From Candidatus Pacearchaeota archaeon (GTDB lineage Archaea > Nanobdellota > Nanobdellia > Pacearchaeales > GW2011-AR1), in NCBI GenBank assembly GCA_018303845.1, contig JAGVXH010000005.1, forward strand, positions 20,105 to 84,104: a DNA stretch of 64,000 nt, written 5' to 3'. The position numbers and the translations under genes are program-made. Below, piece by piece: positions 8,845 through 18,565 of this stretch. The notes under the pieces are model-generated. The model saw only the letters and a program-made list of their open reading frames with translations, ran no database searches and was not told the origin of the DNA. How positions within the stretch are numbered: the stretch's first letter is position 1; each line of letters begins with the position of its first letter.

Positions 8845-10431
8845 TTATACCTTATACCTTATAGCCGCCTTAACAAAACCCAAGAACAAAGGCGCCGGTT
8901 TAAGTAGTGAACTCTTAAGTTCCGGATGAGCTTGCGTCGCCACAAAGTACGGATGATTCTCTAATTCAATAAATTCAACCAAAGTCCCATCTGGAGAAAT
9001 CCCACTCAAAACCAGACCCTTCCCTTCCAGCGCCCCATGATAAACAGGATTCACCTCATATCGATGTCGATGTCGTTCACTTACTTCATCATTTCCATAC
9101 AAATCAAAAACTTTCGACCCCTTCTTAATATAAGCCACATAGGCCCCAAGTCTCATCGTCCCGCCTTTCTCCGTAACACTTTTTTGCGATTCCATAATAT
9201 CCACAACAGGATGTTTACAATTCTTATCAACCTCCGTAGTATTCGCGCCATTAAGCCCACAAACATTCCGCGCAAACTCAATCACAGCCATCTGTAACCC
9301 ATAACAAATTCCCAAAAACGGAACACCTTTCTCTCGACAAAACTTAACAACATCAATCTTCCCCTCAACACCTCGCGACCCAAATCCTCCAGGAACGATA
9401 ACACCGTCAACACCATCCAAATTACAACAATCATCTTTTTCCGTATCAATCCATCGTAACTTAACCCGAACCCCAAGCGTCGCCTCACAATGTCGAAGTG
9501 CCTCAATAATACTAGCATAAGAATCTTCTAGTGAAGTATACTTCCCCGCAATGCCCACAACAATTTCTCGAGTCGCACGCTCTCTCTTCTCAATCAAGCA
9601 TTTCCATCTATCCAAATCAACCCTAATCGGCATATTGAGTCGTCGAGCAATCAACTGCGACATACCCTGCTCCTCAAAACTCAAAGGAATCTTGTAAACA
9701 TCATCAACATCAATCCCAGTCAAAACTTTATCAAAATCCAAATTCCCAAATTTCGCGATCTTCCCCTTAATAGAATCAGTCAACATCTCACTACATCGAG
9801 CAATCACAACATCCGGGTCAATCCCTCTCTGTCTAAGCAAATTCACACTCTGCTGCGTCGGCTTCGACTTCTGCTCATCAACCCCATAAGGAATCGGAAC
9901 ATAAGTCAAATGCACAAACAAAATATTCTCACGTCCAACCTTTCGAGCAAGACTTCGAACCGCATCCAAATACAATTCATTTTCCATGTCCCCAATCGTC
10001 CCACCAACCTCAATCATAACAACATCAGCCTTAGCATCATCACCAACTTTCAAAAAATGTTCCCTTATAAAATTTGAAACATGTGGAATCATCTGCACCG
10101 TCTTCCCCAAATAATCTCCTCGTCGTTCCTTTTTCCTAATCTCATCAAAAACTCGCCCCATTGTAAGATTCCAGTCCCCATTACACGGCACTCCAAGAAA
10201 CCTCTCATAATGCCCAAAATCCATATCAACCTCACCGCCATCATCCAAAACAAAAACCTCACCATGCTCAATCGGATTCATTGTCCCAGGATCCACATTC
10301 AAATAACCATCACACTTAATCGGAACAACCTTATACGACGAAGATAAAATATTCCCAATCGAAGCCATCGCAATCCCCTTCCCAAGCCCCGACAAAACAC
10401 CTCCAGTCACCACAATATATTTTCGCTGCAT
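8845..10431 (-). CDS. pyrG: CTP synthase
   Basis: KYIVVTGGVLSGLGKGI; GATase domain GVPFLGICYGLQMAVIEFARN; full length. Confidence 0.97.
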   Translation of the reverse strand: MQRKYIVVTGGVLSGLGKGIAMASIGNILSSSYKVVPIKCDGYLNVDPGTMNPIEHGEVFVLDDGGEVDMDFGHYERFLGVPCNGDWNLTMGRVFDEIRKKERRGDYLGKTVQMIPHVSNFIREHFLKVGDDAKADVVMIEVGGTIGDMENELYLDAVRSLARKVGRENILFVHLTYVPIPYGVDEQKSKPTQQSVNLLRQRGIDPDVVIARCSEMLTDSIKGKIAKFGNLDFDKVLTGIDVDDVYKIPLSFEEQGMSQLIARRLNMPIRVDLDRWKCLIEKRERATREIVVGIAGKYTSLEDSYASIIEALRHCEATLGVRVKLRWIDTEKDDCCNLDGVDGVIVPGGFGSRGVEGKIDVVKFCREKGVPFLGICYGLQMAVIEFARNVCGLNGANTTEVDKNCKHPVVDIMESQKSVTEKGGTMRLGAYVAYIKKGSKVFDLYGNDEVSERHRHRYEVNPVYHGALEGKGLVLSGISPDGTLVEFIELENHPYFVATQAHPELKSSLLKPAPLFLGFVKAAIRYKV

Positions 10432-10562
10432 ACCAATAAAACGACAAACTACTTTTAAACAATATTATACTCGAATACATACATTTCCAAAAAACCACGC
10501 GAATAAAATAAAAAAATCCGACTACCCCAAACACTTAAAAACCAAAATCTTCACTCAACAAT

Positions 10563-10733
10563 ATGGAACAAAAAGGAAAATTCATAAAAGTGAAATGCCC
10601 AAAATGCAAAGAATCACAAACAATTTTCGGAAAAGCCTCAACGAAAGTAAGATGCCTAGGTTGCAACACAATCCTAGCCCTGCCTTCATCTGGAAAAGCA
10701 AAAATCCGAGCGAAAGTCGAAGAAGTCTTGTAA
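10563..10733 (+). CDS. rps27e: 30S ribosomal protein S27e (zinc ribbon, 56 aa)
   Basis: Manual translation MEQKGKFIKVKCPKCKESQTIFGKASTKVRCLGCNTILALPSSGKAKIRAKVEEVL; not in the ORF track. Confidence 0.92.
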   Translation: MEQKGKFIKVKCPKCKESQTIFGKASTKVRCLGCNTILALPSSGKAKIRAKVEEVL

Positions 10734-10772
10734 GCTCAAAGTCTTTAAATAAACGAATTTCTTAAATCTAAC

Positions 10773-11477
10773 ATGAACGAAGGCGACCTAATACTCTGCA
10801 AAGTGAAAGAAGTCACAAACACAATCACATTCGTAGAAATGCCAAACGGACAAGAAGGAACAATTATCTCTTCAGAAATAGCAGCAGGCCGAATCAAACT
10901 AATGCGACAATACGTAGTCCCAAACAAACAAATCGTATGCAAAGTCCTAAGAATCGACGGCAATAACGTCAACTTATCCCTAAGACGAGTAACATCAAAA
11001 GAAAAAAAAGAAGTAATGCAAAAATTCAAACAAATCCAAGCAGTCAACGTAGCATTCAAACAAATCTTACAAAAAGGAGAAGAAGAAATCAAAGAAAAGA
11101 TTTTGAAAGATTTTGAAAATCTATTAGAATTCGTAACAGAAGTCAAGACAAACCAAAAACTTATACAAAAATATATACCAGAAGAATACCAAGAAGCACT
11201 AGAAAAAATAATTAACAAAAAACGAAAAAACGAACAACTTAAACAAAGCATAAAAATCAAATGCCTAGAAAGTGACGGAATAACACGAATCAAAAAAATC
11301 TTCGACTTAAAAAACGAAAACATCAAAGTAAACTACATCTCCGCAGGACAACTTTCTCTAAAATTAACCGTAGAAGATTTCAAGCAAGGGAAAAAAGAAA
11401 TGACAGACTTATTAGAAGAATTGGAAAAAAGAGCCAAAGAAAATAATTGCGAATTCTTTGCAACCGAAGACAAATAA
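10773..11477 (+). CDS. eif2a: Translation initiation factor aIF2 alpha subunit
   Basis: S1 domain GDLILCKVKEVTNTITFVEMPNGQEGTIISSEI; syntenic with S27e and Nop10. Confidence 0.93.
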   Translation: MNEGDLILCKVKEVTNTITFVEMPNGQEGTIISSEIAAGRIKLMRQYVVPNKQIVCKVLRIDGNNVNLSLRRVTSKEKKEVMQKFKQIQAVNVAFKQILQKGEEEIKEKILKDFENLLEFVTEVKTNQKLIQKYIPEEYQEALEKIINKKRKNEQLKQSIKIKCLESDGITRIKKIFDLKNENIKVNYISAGQLSLKLTVEDFKQGKKEMTDLLEELEKRAKENNCEFFATEDK

Positions 11478-11478
11478 A

Positions 11479-11661
11479 ATGGAAACCGAAGATGTTAACA
11501 TCATATCAAGTGGCGCAAGACTAAAAAAATGTCCAAAATGCAAAACCTATACCCTCAAAGACATTTGTAAAACATGTTCCCAAAAAACCCAGTCCGCACA
11601 CTACATCTTTCCAAAAATCAAAAACGCCCCGCCAAGGTCGGCCCCATTCAAGAGAAAATAA
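11479..11661 (+). CDS. nop10: H/ACA RNP protein Nop10
   Basis: CPKCKTYTLKDICKTCSQKT zinc motif; syntenic with aIF2-alpha. Confidence 0.9.
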   Translation: METEDVNIISSGARLKKCPKCKTYTLKDICKTCSQKTQSAHYIFPKIKNAPPRSAPFKRK

Positions 11662-11662
11662 T

Positions 11663-12289
11663 CTAGCCTCTGGGCTCCAACTTAAAATCTCTCAAAAAAT
11701 CCTTAACAATCTCCATATCCTCTTCCCAAAGCGGCGTAAGCTTAGTCCGATTATAAATTATCGCAGCCGGATGAAATAACGGAATCAACCTTATTTTCAA
11801 ACCCTCAATCTCAACATCCAAAACTCTACCATGAACCTCCGTTATCCCGGGCATCTTCCCCATATCTTCAACTTTTCCTTTCGCCAAAAAAAATTTCGTC
11901 GCATAATTTCCAAGAGAACAAACAATCCTCGGACGAATCTCACGAATCTGTTTCAATAACCAAGGAGTATGTGCAATAATCTCTTCAACACTAGGGTCCC
12001 GATTCTCAGGCGGCCGACATTTCAAAATATTAGCAACATAAATATCATCCAAGCTAAGTCCCACGTTAGCCAAAAGTTTATCCAGATTCTTCCCTGCCGC
12101 CCCAACAAACGGGAACCCCTGCAAATCTTCGTTACGCCCAGGGGCTTCCCCAACAAACATAATACCCGCACTCAAATTCCCCTTCCCAACAACGATATTT
12201 GTACAATCCCTAAAAAGCTCCGTCCTCTTAACAAGTGCCGCCTCTAAAAAATTAAATTCCTCCGACCTTTTATTAGATTCCATAAACAA
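11663..12289 (-). CDS. Uracil-DNA glycosylase, family 4
   Basis: GIMFVGEAPGRNEDLQGFPFVGAAGKNLDKLL, NILKCRPPENRDP, LFHPAAIIYN. Confidence 0.93.
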   Translation of the reverse strand: MFMESNKRSEEFNFLEAALVKRTELFRDCTNIVVGKGNLSAGIMFVGEAPGRNEDLQGFPFVGAAGKNLDKLLANVGLSLDDIYVANILKCRPPENRDPSVEEIIAHTPWLLKQIREIRPRIVCSLGNYATKFFLAKGKVEDMGKMPGITEVHGRVLDVEIEGLKIRLIPLFHPAAIIYNRTKLTPLWEEDMEIVKDFLRDFKLEPRG

Positions 12290-12318
12290 TTAAAACCCAC
12301 AATATTAATAAATTCTAT

Positions 12319-12390
12319 GCTCTCGTAGTTCAAAGGATAGAACACACCGTTGCGGTCGGTGAAATCGGAGTTCAATTCTTCGCGAGAGCG
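12319..12390 (+). tRNA. tRNA-Arg (anticodon GCG)
   Basis: Acceptor GCTCTCG/CGAGAGC, anticodon arm CACCG-TTGCGGT-CGGTG, TTCAATT T-loop. Confidence 0.92.
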
Positions 12391-12495
12391 TTTACTGTGA
12401 CTGGGGTTAAAGAAAATCTATAGATTTTCTTTCAGAAAATTTATTTTACAAAAGATATAATAAAAATTCAATTCCCCACAAAAACATAAATCAAC

Positions 12496-12801
12496 TTATC
12501 TCTCAAAAAGAATATCTCCAATATCCTGCAACCTTTTCCATCCCGCGCTAGCCTCATCCGCCCTTCTCCTCCACTCCAAAGAAGATAACTCATAAGCCTT
12601 GCCAATTATCCTCTCAAAATCTTTACTTCCAGAACAAACAACCTTATGCCCACAAGCTCCCTCAACTAAACTCCAATCAGGACGAATTTCCCAAATAGCC
12701 TCCAAAATATCATGCGTATATTTAGCCCTACTCCCGACTTTTAAAAAAAGCTCTTCATTTTCTCGATATAAAAACAAATACTTATCTCCCATAAAAAACA
12801 A
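12496..12801 (-). CDS. Hypothetical protein (101 aa)
   Basis: ORF track. Confidence 0.5.
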   Translation of the reverse strand: MFFMGDKYLFLYRENEELFLKVGSRAKYTHDILEAIWEIRPDWSLVEGACGHKVVCSGSKDFERIIGKAYELSSLEWRRRADEASAGWKRLQDIGDILFER

Positions 12802-12852
12802 AACAAAAAACCACTTATAAAAATCTGTATACTAAAAAACAACCTTTCAAAA

Positions 12853-14328
12853 TCAACCCTTAAAATTAGAAGCTTCCTTAACTCCCATAATATCATGTGG
12901 CTTAGCCTCAATCTGCCCAGCGCTAGTTACTCGATTAAAAGCTTTCCCTTGCAACTCTAAAATATTCCTAGCCCCAACATAACCCATTCCACTCCGAAGA
13001 CCTCCAACATACTGAAATATAATATCTTTCACTGGACCCTTATATGGGACCATTCCCTCAACACCCTCAGGAACCATCTTGCCAACACTTTGAGAATACC
13101 TCTCGATAGAACTAGCATTATCAGTCATCGCTCCAGCAGACCCCATCCCTCGATAAGATTTAAACTTCTGACCTCCAATCTGAAGCGACTCACCAGGCGC
13201 CTCCTCAGTCCCAGCAAAAACACTTCCCATCATAACAACTGATGCCCCAGCAGCAATAGCCTTCACAACATCCCCGCTATATCGAATACCGCCATCGGCA
13301 ATAATACACTTCCCAACTTCCTTAGCCGCACGAGAAGCTTCTGATATAGCCGTAATCTGAGGAACCCCAGCGCCAGAAACAACCCGCGTAGTACAAATCG
13401 AACCAGGACCAATTCCAACCTTAACAACATCAGCACCAGCCTCAAACAAAGCCCTTGCCCCTTCATAAGTCGCAACATTTCCCGCCACCAAAACAAAATC
13501 ATAATCCTTCCTAAACTTCGCATTCACATTCTTAACAGTTTCAATCACATTCCGAGAATGTCCATGCGCCGTCCCAACCAACAAAACATCACAACCCTTC
13601 TTGAGCAATCTCTCGACTCGCCCCAAATCATTCACGCCAACATTTGCCCCAACACGAAGTCGACCTTTAGCGTCTAAATTATATAAATGCCTATCTCCCT
13701 CAACAATACTCTTCACATCCTTAAAAGAATACATCCCACAAAGTTGCCTCTCCTCATCAACCAAAATCAACTTAGGAACTCGCCGTTTCATCATCAGATG
13801 ATAAGCCTCAACAACGCTAGTAGTCCCCGAAGCAACAACGACATCTTTAACCATAAAATCCCTAACAAAACTATCTTCCCCAGCAAACTGCATCTTGTCC
13901 CCAGTCACCAACCCAACAACACGCCTATCCTCGTCTACAACAACCAATGAAGAAAAACGATTCCTATATCTTCTCAAAACTTCCAAAACATCTTTCTTAG
14001 TTTGACTGCCCAAAACACTAATCGGCTTCTCAATTTTTCTGTTTAATGTATTCTTAACATCTTCAACCGCCAAAACCTGAGACTCCAAATCACTCTTCCA
14101 AAGAAAACCAATCCCACCTTCAAACGCCATAGCACGAGCCATATCAGCTCCACAAACCGTATCCATATCCGCAGCAATAAATGGAATCTTCAGAGAAAAG
14201 CCCTTAGTCAAATCAACATTCAACAAAACATCCGACGGCAAAACCTCACTATATCCAGGGACAAGTAAAACATCATCAAAAGTCAAACCCAGACCTTCTT
14301 CCCTAGCCTTTCCTAAAACATCTGCCAT
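12853..14328 (-). CDS. guaB: Inosine-5'-monophosphate dehydrogenase
   Basis: [20 protein letters not shown] pair, [24 protein letters not shown]. Confidence 0.97.
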   Translation of the reverse strand: MADVLGKAREEGLGLTFDDVLLVPGYSEVLPSDVLLNVDLTKGFSLKIPFIAADMDTVCGADMARAMAFEGGIGFLWKSDLESQVLAVEDVKNTLNRKIEKPISVLGSQTKKDVLEVLRRYRNRFSSLVVVDEDRRVVGLVTGDKMQFAGEDSFVRDFMVKDVVVASGTTSVVEAYHLMMKRRVPKLILVDEERQLCGMYSFKDVKSIVEGDRHLYNLDAKGRLRVGANVGVNDLGRVERLLKKGCDVLLVGTAHGHSRNVIETVKNVNAKFRKDYDFVLVAGNVATYEGARALFEAGADVVKVGIGPGSICTTRVVSGAGVPQITAISEASRAAKEVGKCIIADGGIRYSGDVVKAIAAGASVVMMGSVFAGTEEAPGESLQIGGQKFKSYRGMGSAGAMTDNASSIERYSQSVGKMVPEGVEGMVPYKGPVKDIIFQYVGGLRSGMGYVGARNILELQGKAFNRVTSAGQIEAKPHDIMGVKEASNFKG

Positions 14329-14368
14329 ACAAAAAAACAGATTCTTCCTTTTTAAAATTTTATATAAG

Positions 14369-15088
14369 CTATTTTTCCAGCCTTAACTCTCTAATAATTT
14401 CCCCATCCAATTTTACAGGATTATGCCTACAAAAAAATTCCACCCGACTCGAATCCCGATGCGCATCATCATAACACATTCCCTTCGCCATCAAATTCCT
14501 CTCATGCAACTCATGAAGCAAAACAAATTTCCTTTCACTCAAAGAAACATCATTATCAATCCAAACCTCTCCTTCTGGAACAAACTTGTAAACCTTATCA
14601 TGTCCACCTTCAGTAAAATCAAGAAAAAACAAACTTCTAACCAATTCTCCATCAACAATCCAAACACTAACTCTCTTATTGCAATATTTCTTTATCTGTT
14701 TAATTCTAACTTTCTTCAATAATTCTTCTCTAGGCATGTCCCCAATTCCCTTAGCCAAAACAACTCCCTTTGCCCGTTCACTCTTCTCCATAACATCCGC
14801 CCGGCAAACAGCCTCATCATGAGGGACCCCCTTGGCAAGCAACCGATGCATCATAAGCATACTATCAATATAATATCTCTCTTCTCCAAGCGACCTTTCC
14901 GTATCAATCCAAAACTCATTTTTAGGAATAAACGAAAATCTATAATGCTGTCCATAATTAGTAAACTCCTCGTCAATCTTCGTCCTAATATATTCTCCAT
15001 CAACAAACCAAACCTTAAACTTATCAACATCACAAATCTTCTTCACATAGACTTTCTTTAACTTAGACAAACCCTCTTTACCTACCAC
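14369..15088 (-). CDS. Hypothetical protein with two tandem repeats of one domain; second copy has HELHE
   Basis: VWFVDGEYIRTKI..FIPKNEFWIDTERSLGEERYYI..LMMHRLLAKG parallels VWIVDGELVRSLF..FVPEGEVWIDNDVSLSERKFVLLHELHERNLMAKG. Confidence 0.65.
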   Translation of the reverse strand: MVGKEGLSKLKKVYVKKICDVDKFKVWFVDGEYIRTKIDEEFTNYGQHYRFSFIPKNEFWIDTERSLGEERYYIDSMLMMHRLLAKGVPHDEAVCRADVMEKSERAKGVVLAKGIGDMPREELLKKVRIKQIKKYCNKRVSVWIVDGELVRSLFFLDFTEGGHDKVYKFVPEGEVWIDNDVSLSERKFVLLHELHERNLMAKGMCYDDAHRDSSRVEFFCRHNPVKLDGEIIRELRLEK

Positions 15089-15145
15089 GCAACAAACAAG
15101 AACTCATTCCTTAAAAACTTGCCTCAAAAATTATCCAGAATAAAT

Positions 15146-15221
15146 CCCACAAGAAGACAAGCGAGTCGAAGACTCCTTGGCTTTTTGTGGAAATAAAAAC
15201 CAACAATTTTAATTCTTAGCA
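15146..15221. repeat. 76-bp direct repeat copy A (contains hairpin 15147-15190)
   Basis: Identical to 16281-16398 except one mismatch and a 42-nt insertion in the latter. Confidence 0.97.
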
Positions 15222-15297
15222 ACCCCAAATCTACCTTTTCCAAGGCTGGCTTCACCTCTAGGCAAAAAATTCCCCTTGCTCATTGCAGTTTCAAAAA

Positions 15298-16239
15298 TCA
15301 CATTTTCTCAAACGCCAAAATCTGTTCATCACCCTTCTTCTTATTTTCCCTCAAAAAAACCTCACCATCTCTTCTTACAATCCTATCATAACTTTCCCTA
15401 TCAACATCTACCGCACTCCCACCAAAAACAAACCCAACATCCTCAGCAATAATCCCGCCACCATGCGCTTCACAATCACAAAGCTTACTAATATCTTTAA
15501 TAATATTAACATAAAAAACCTTATCAAAATTATCCTCAGCAGTCTTAGCACAATCTGCAAGCAATTTATCAAAGACTTCCACATTGGGTTTCAACGCCCC
15601 GGCAGGACAATGCACACAACAATTACTACACCCATAACAGTCACTAAAAATAGGCCCATCCTCCCCCATCTTAATAAAATCCAAAGGACATTTGGTTTCG
15701 CAAATCCCACATTTATTACAGGCACTTTTATTAAATTCATAGTGTCCTCCATTATGAATCGCACCCTTAGACTTCTTTGTCACAGCACCCATTCCTAAAT
15801 TCTTAATCGCACCACCAAATCCACTACAAGGATGCCCCTTTACATGACTAATCACAAAAACTCCATCCGCTTCAATCAAGTCACTACTAATCTCATAATC
15901 CATATATCGTCCCTTCTTTACAGCAAAATCATCATTAATTCGAATCTCACCAAACTCTCCATAACCTTTAGATAATGCATATTCCCGATGCTTAACGGAA
16001 TCAGCACGAATACTATCATAAGCAACCAACGAATCATACAAAACCAAATCATAACCAAGCTCCTTTAAAATATCCATAAACGGCCTAATCTTATCGGGAG
16101 TCAAACTTGTCTGATTACCAGGCTCTCCAAAATGAAGTTTTACAACAATACTTTTGCACCCAGAAAAAACTTCTCCCACCCTCTCTTTAAGTTTAATCAA
16201 AAATTCTTTACTCAACTCTTCGCCAAAAACAGCCACCAT
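15298..16239 (-). CDS. DUF362-domain protein with 4Fe-4S motifs
   Basis: CNKCGICETKCPLDF and CYGCSNCCVHCPAGAL; HFGEPGNQTSLTPD; VKGHPCSGFGGAIKNLGMG. Confidence 0.9.
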   Translation of the reverse strand: MVAVFGEELSKEFLIKLKERVGEVFSGCKSIVVKLHFGEPGNQTSLTPDKIRPFMDILKELGYDLVLYDSLVAYDSIRADSVKHREYALSKGYGEFGEIRINDDFAVKKGRYMDYEISSDLIEADGVFVISHVKGHPCSGFGGAIKNLGMGAVTKKSKGAIHNGGHYEFNKSACNKCGICETKCPLDFIKMGEDGPIFSDCYGCSNCCVHCPAGALKPNVEVFDKLLADCAKTAEDNFDKVFYVNIIKDISKLCDCEAHGGGIIAEDVGFVFGGSAVDVDRESYDRIVRRDGEVFLRENKKKGDEQILAFEKM

Positions 16240-16280
16240 ACATAAAACGAATAATCAACATTTATATCTTTTTGCAAAAC

Positions 16281-16398
16281 CCCACAAGAAGACAAGCGAG
16301 TCGAAGAGGGTCTGCCCCAACCAAGCAAAAATAAATATCTGTGAGGGTACTCCTTGGCTTTTTGTGGAAACAAAAACCAACAATTTTAATTCTTAGCA
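16281..16398. repeat. 76-bp direct repeat copy B, split by a 42-nt insertion
   Basis: cccacaagaagacaagcgagtcgaaga-[42 nt]-ctccttggctttttgtggaaacaaaaaccaacaattttaattcttagca. Confidence 0.95.
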
Positions 16399-16485
16399 GG
16401 CAAATTCGCAGCGTAAAAATTTTCGCAGTGTGCTCTCGCACATAAGAAAATTTTTACCAAGAAGTTGTCGCTAAGAATTAAAATT
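16382..16485. repeat. Three-tier palindrome abutting the radA stop codon
   Basis: AATTTTAATTCTTAGC/GCTAAGAATTAAAATT, GTAAAAATTTTC/GAAAATTTTTAC, TGTGC-tctc-GCACA. Confidence 0.9.
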
Positions 16486-17485
16486 ACAATTCAATATCGC
16501 GAAGTCCGCCCTTCTCTATCATAAACACCGTCTCATTATCTGGAAGATCGGGCGAGTCAATCAACTTACAAACCCTAGAATCCTTCTTCCCTCTTCGAAG
16601 ATACATACGATAAGTACAAGCATGCCCAACAATATTTCCGCCAATCGCCTTCGTAGGGTCCCCAAATAACTGCGCAGGGTCACTCATAACTTGATTCGTA
16701 ACATAAACCGCTAAATTATTCTGCTCCGCAATCTTCATCAAATTATGCAAATACCTATTCAACCTTTGCTGTCGATCAGCAAGCTGTCCCCTGCCAGAAT
16801 ATTCCGCCCGAAAATGCGCAGTCAAAGAATCAACAATCATCAAACGAATCGGTTCACCATCCTTAACCAGCTCAGCAACACGGTCAAGCAAAAGCATCTG
16901 ATGATCCGAATTAAAAGCCCGAGCAACCAAAATATTTTTCAAAACCTTATCTGGATTCGCACCAATCCCCTCGGCAAACTGCCTAACTCTCTCAGGCCTA
17001 AACGTTCCTTCAGTATCAATATAAACTGCCTTCCCATTCGCTCCACCCCTCTCAACTGGAAGCTGAACGCTAACAGCTAAAGACAAAGCCAACTGAGTCT
17101 TCCCGGACCCGAAAGCCCCAAAAGCCTCAGTTATCGACTTGGTCTGTATACCTTTTCCCCCCAAAAGATTATCTAAATTTTTAGATCCAGTAGTAATGTG
17201 AAACAACTCCTTCCTCTTCTCCTCATGTTCCAACCCGTCGACAAAACCCATATCCATCATCTTCCGCGCAGCCTGAATTGCCTTTCTCGCAACCGACTCA
17301 CTCATCCCCGCAGTCTCAGCCAACTGAGCAGGAGTTAAAACAGCAAGTCCCATCAACTCATAAATACCAGCAGCCTCAAGCTTAGCAACAGCCCCAGGTC
17401 CAACACCAGGAATATCAATCAACTGCGGACCCTTATCATCTTTAACCTTAGAAACCTTCTTCGTCTTTTTATCCTCGTCGACCAT
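16484..17485 (-). CDS. radA: DNA repair and recombination protein RadA
   Basis: HhH N-terminus DIPGVGPGAVAKLEAAGI; GAFGSGKTQ; LMIVDSLTAHFRAEY; VTNQVMSDP. Confidence 0.97.
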   Translation of the reverse strand: MVDEDKKTKKVSKVKDDKGPQLIDIPGVGPGAVAKLEAAGIYELMGLAVLTPAQLAETAGMSESVARKAIQAARKMMDMGFVDGLEHEEKRKELFHITTGSKNLDNLLGGKGIQTKSITEAFGAFGSGKTQLALSLAVSVQLPVERGGANGKAVYIDTEGTFRPERVRQFAEGIGANPDKVLKNILVARAFNSDHQMLLLDRVAELVKDGEPIRLMIVDSLTAHFRAEYSGRGQLADRQQRLNRYLHNLMKIAEQNNLAVYVTNQVMSDPAQLFGDPTKAIGGNIVGHACTYRMYLRRGKKDSRVCKLIDSPDLPDNETVFMIEKGGLRDIEL

Positions 17486-17526
17486 GAGCAAAAATAGCAC
17501 CCATCCTTTATAAGAATTTATATCAT

Positions 17527-17988
17527 CTAAAAGAGACTATTAAAAACCAACCAAACATCAACCGCCAAAACAAAAACAAAAACAACATCTTCAACCCAAG
17601 AACCACTTCTAATAAACCCACAAACTCTAAACTCAAAAGGCCAAAACAGTTTCAATCCAGTTAGCGTAAAACAATCAATTATCAAATGAGACAAGTACCC
17701 AACAAAAAACCCAAATCCAGCCCACCTATTAAAACCCGCAACAATCGTCGACAAAACCAAACATCCAACTAAACTATGTAACATACCACGATGCCTAAAA
17801 ACCCAACTCAAAAACCAAACCTTCTTCCCAATCCAACTACTACAAGAATCAATATCAACAAAAGCAGTGCCCAATAAAACAAACAACAAAACAAAAATCG
17901 GCATCTCAATTACCCTATCCAAAATAAACCAAACAAAAACACCAAACAAAATATGAGTCCGAAACAACATAGGACAAGGACAATTCAA
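17527..17988 (-). CDS. Membrane-bound metal-dependent hydrolase, YdjM-like
   Basis: HILFGVFVWF, DIDSCSS, FRHRGMLHSLVG, GYLSHLIIDCFT. Confidence 0.75.
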   Translation of the reverse strand: MNCPCPMLFRTHILFGVFVWFILDRVIEMPIFVLLFVLLGTAFVDIDSCSSWIGKKVWFLSWVFRHRGMLHSLVGCLVLSTIVAGFNRWAGFGFFVGYLSHLIIDCFTLTGLKLFWPFEFRVCGFIRSGSWVEDVVFVFVLAVDVWLVFNSLF

Positions 17989-18018
17989 AACCTCTTAACC
18001 CTTTCTAATTAAAAAAAT

Positions 18019-18058
18019 CCATACGAAATGTGTGCCGAAGGCGCACAATTTTGTATGG
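18019..18058. repeat. GNA-loop bulged hairpin element, copy 4
   Basis: CCATACgAAATGTGtGCCgaaGGCGCACaATTTtGTATGG. Confidence 0.88.
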
Positions 18059-18085
18059 AACCCTAATCAACAAAGACCAAAAAAC

Positions 18086-18565
18086 TCAACCCAATCTAAT
18101 CTTCTTAATATTATATCCTTCCAATCTATCAATAAGACGATGATGTATAGGCTCAATAGAATTTTCAATAATCAAGCTACTCTTCCCCCAACCATGCTCC
18201 GCCCCATTTCTATCTTCCAAAATATCTGGAAATTTTTCAATAAAAGGAATCGTGTCTTTATATCTCACAACATTGTCTCCAACAATTCTAAACCCGACAC
18301 TTCCCATTTTAGAACAAATAGTCCCATAAAAATCTCCTTCGACATGGTCGCTATATCTTCTCCCATAATTTTTGGGATGAAACAAAATAATAGACTTCGT
18401 ACCCAAAAACCCCTCTCTTAACAAAGTAGAACCAAGGTCACTAATCGCATTTTCTGTTTCCCTAGAACTTCTCTCAACAGAATACGCACTAGCAATATTG
18501 CCAATAGCCCTACCAGCACCATTCACAACATACAAATCTCTCTTAATAATATCAATCCTTCCCAT
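18086..18565 (-). CDS. Hypothetical protein (159 aa)
   Basis: ORF overlapping the end of the RPA gene. Confidence 0.55.
   Translation of the reverse strand: MGRIDIIKRDLYVVNGAGRAIGNIASAYSVERSSRETENAISDLGSTLLREGFLGTKSIILFHPKNYGRRYSDHVEGDFYGTICSKMGSVGFRIVGDNVVRYKDTIPFIEKFPDILEDRNGAEHGWGKSSLIIENSIEPIHHRLIDRLEGYNIKKIRLG

Noticed and set aside
12319-12443. tRNA-Arg 3'-end duplication like tRNA-Gln
   Set aside because: Searched the downstream sequence by eye; no second copy of ttcgcgagagcg was found.
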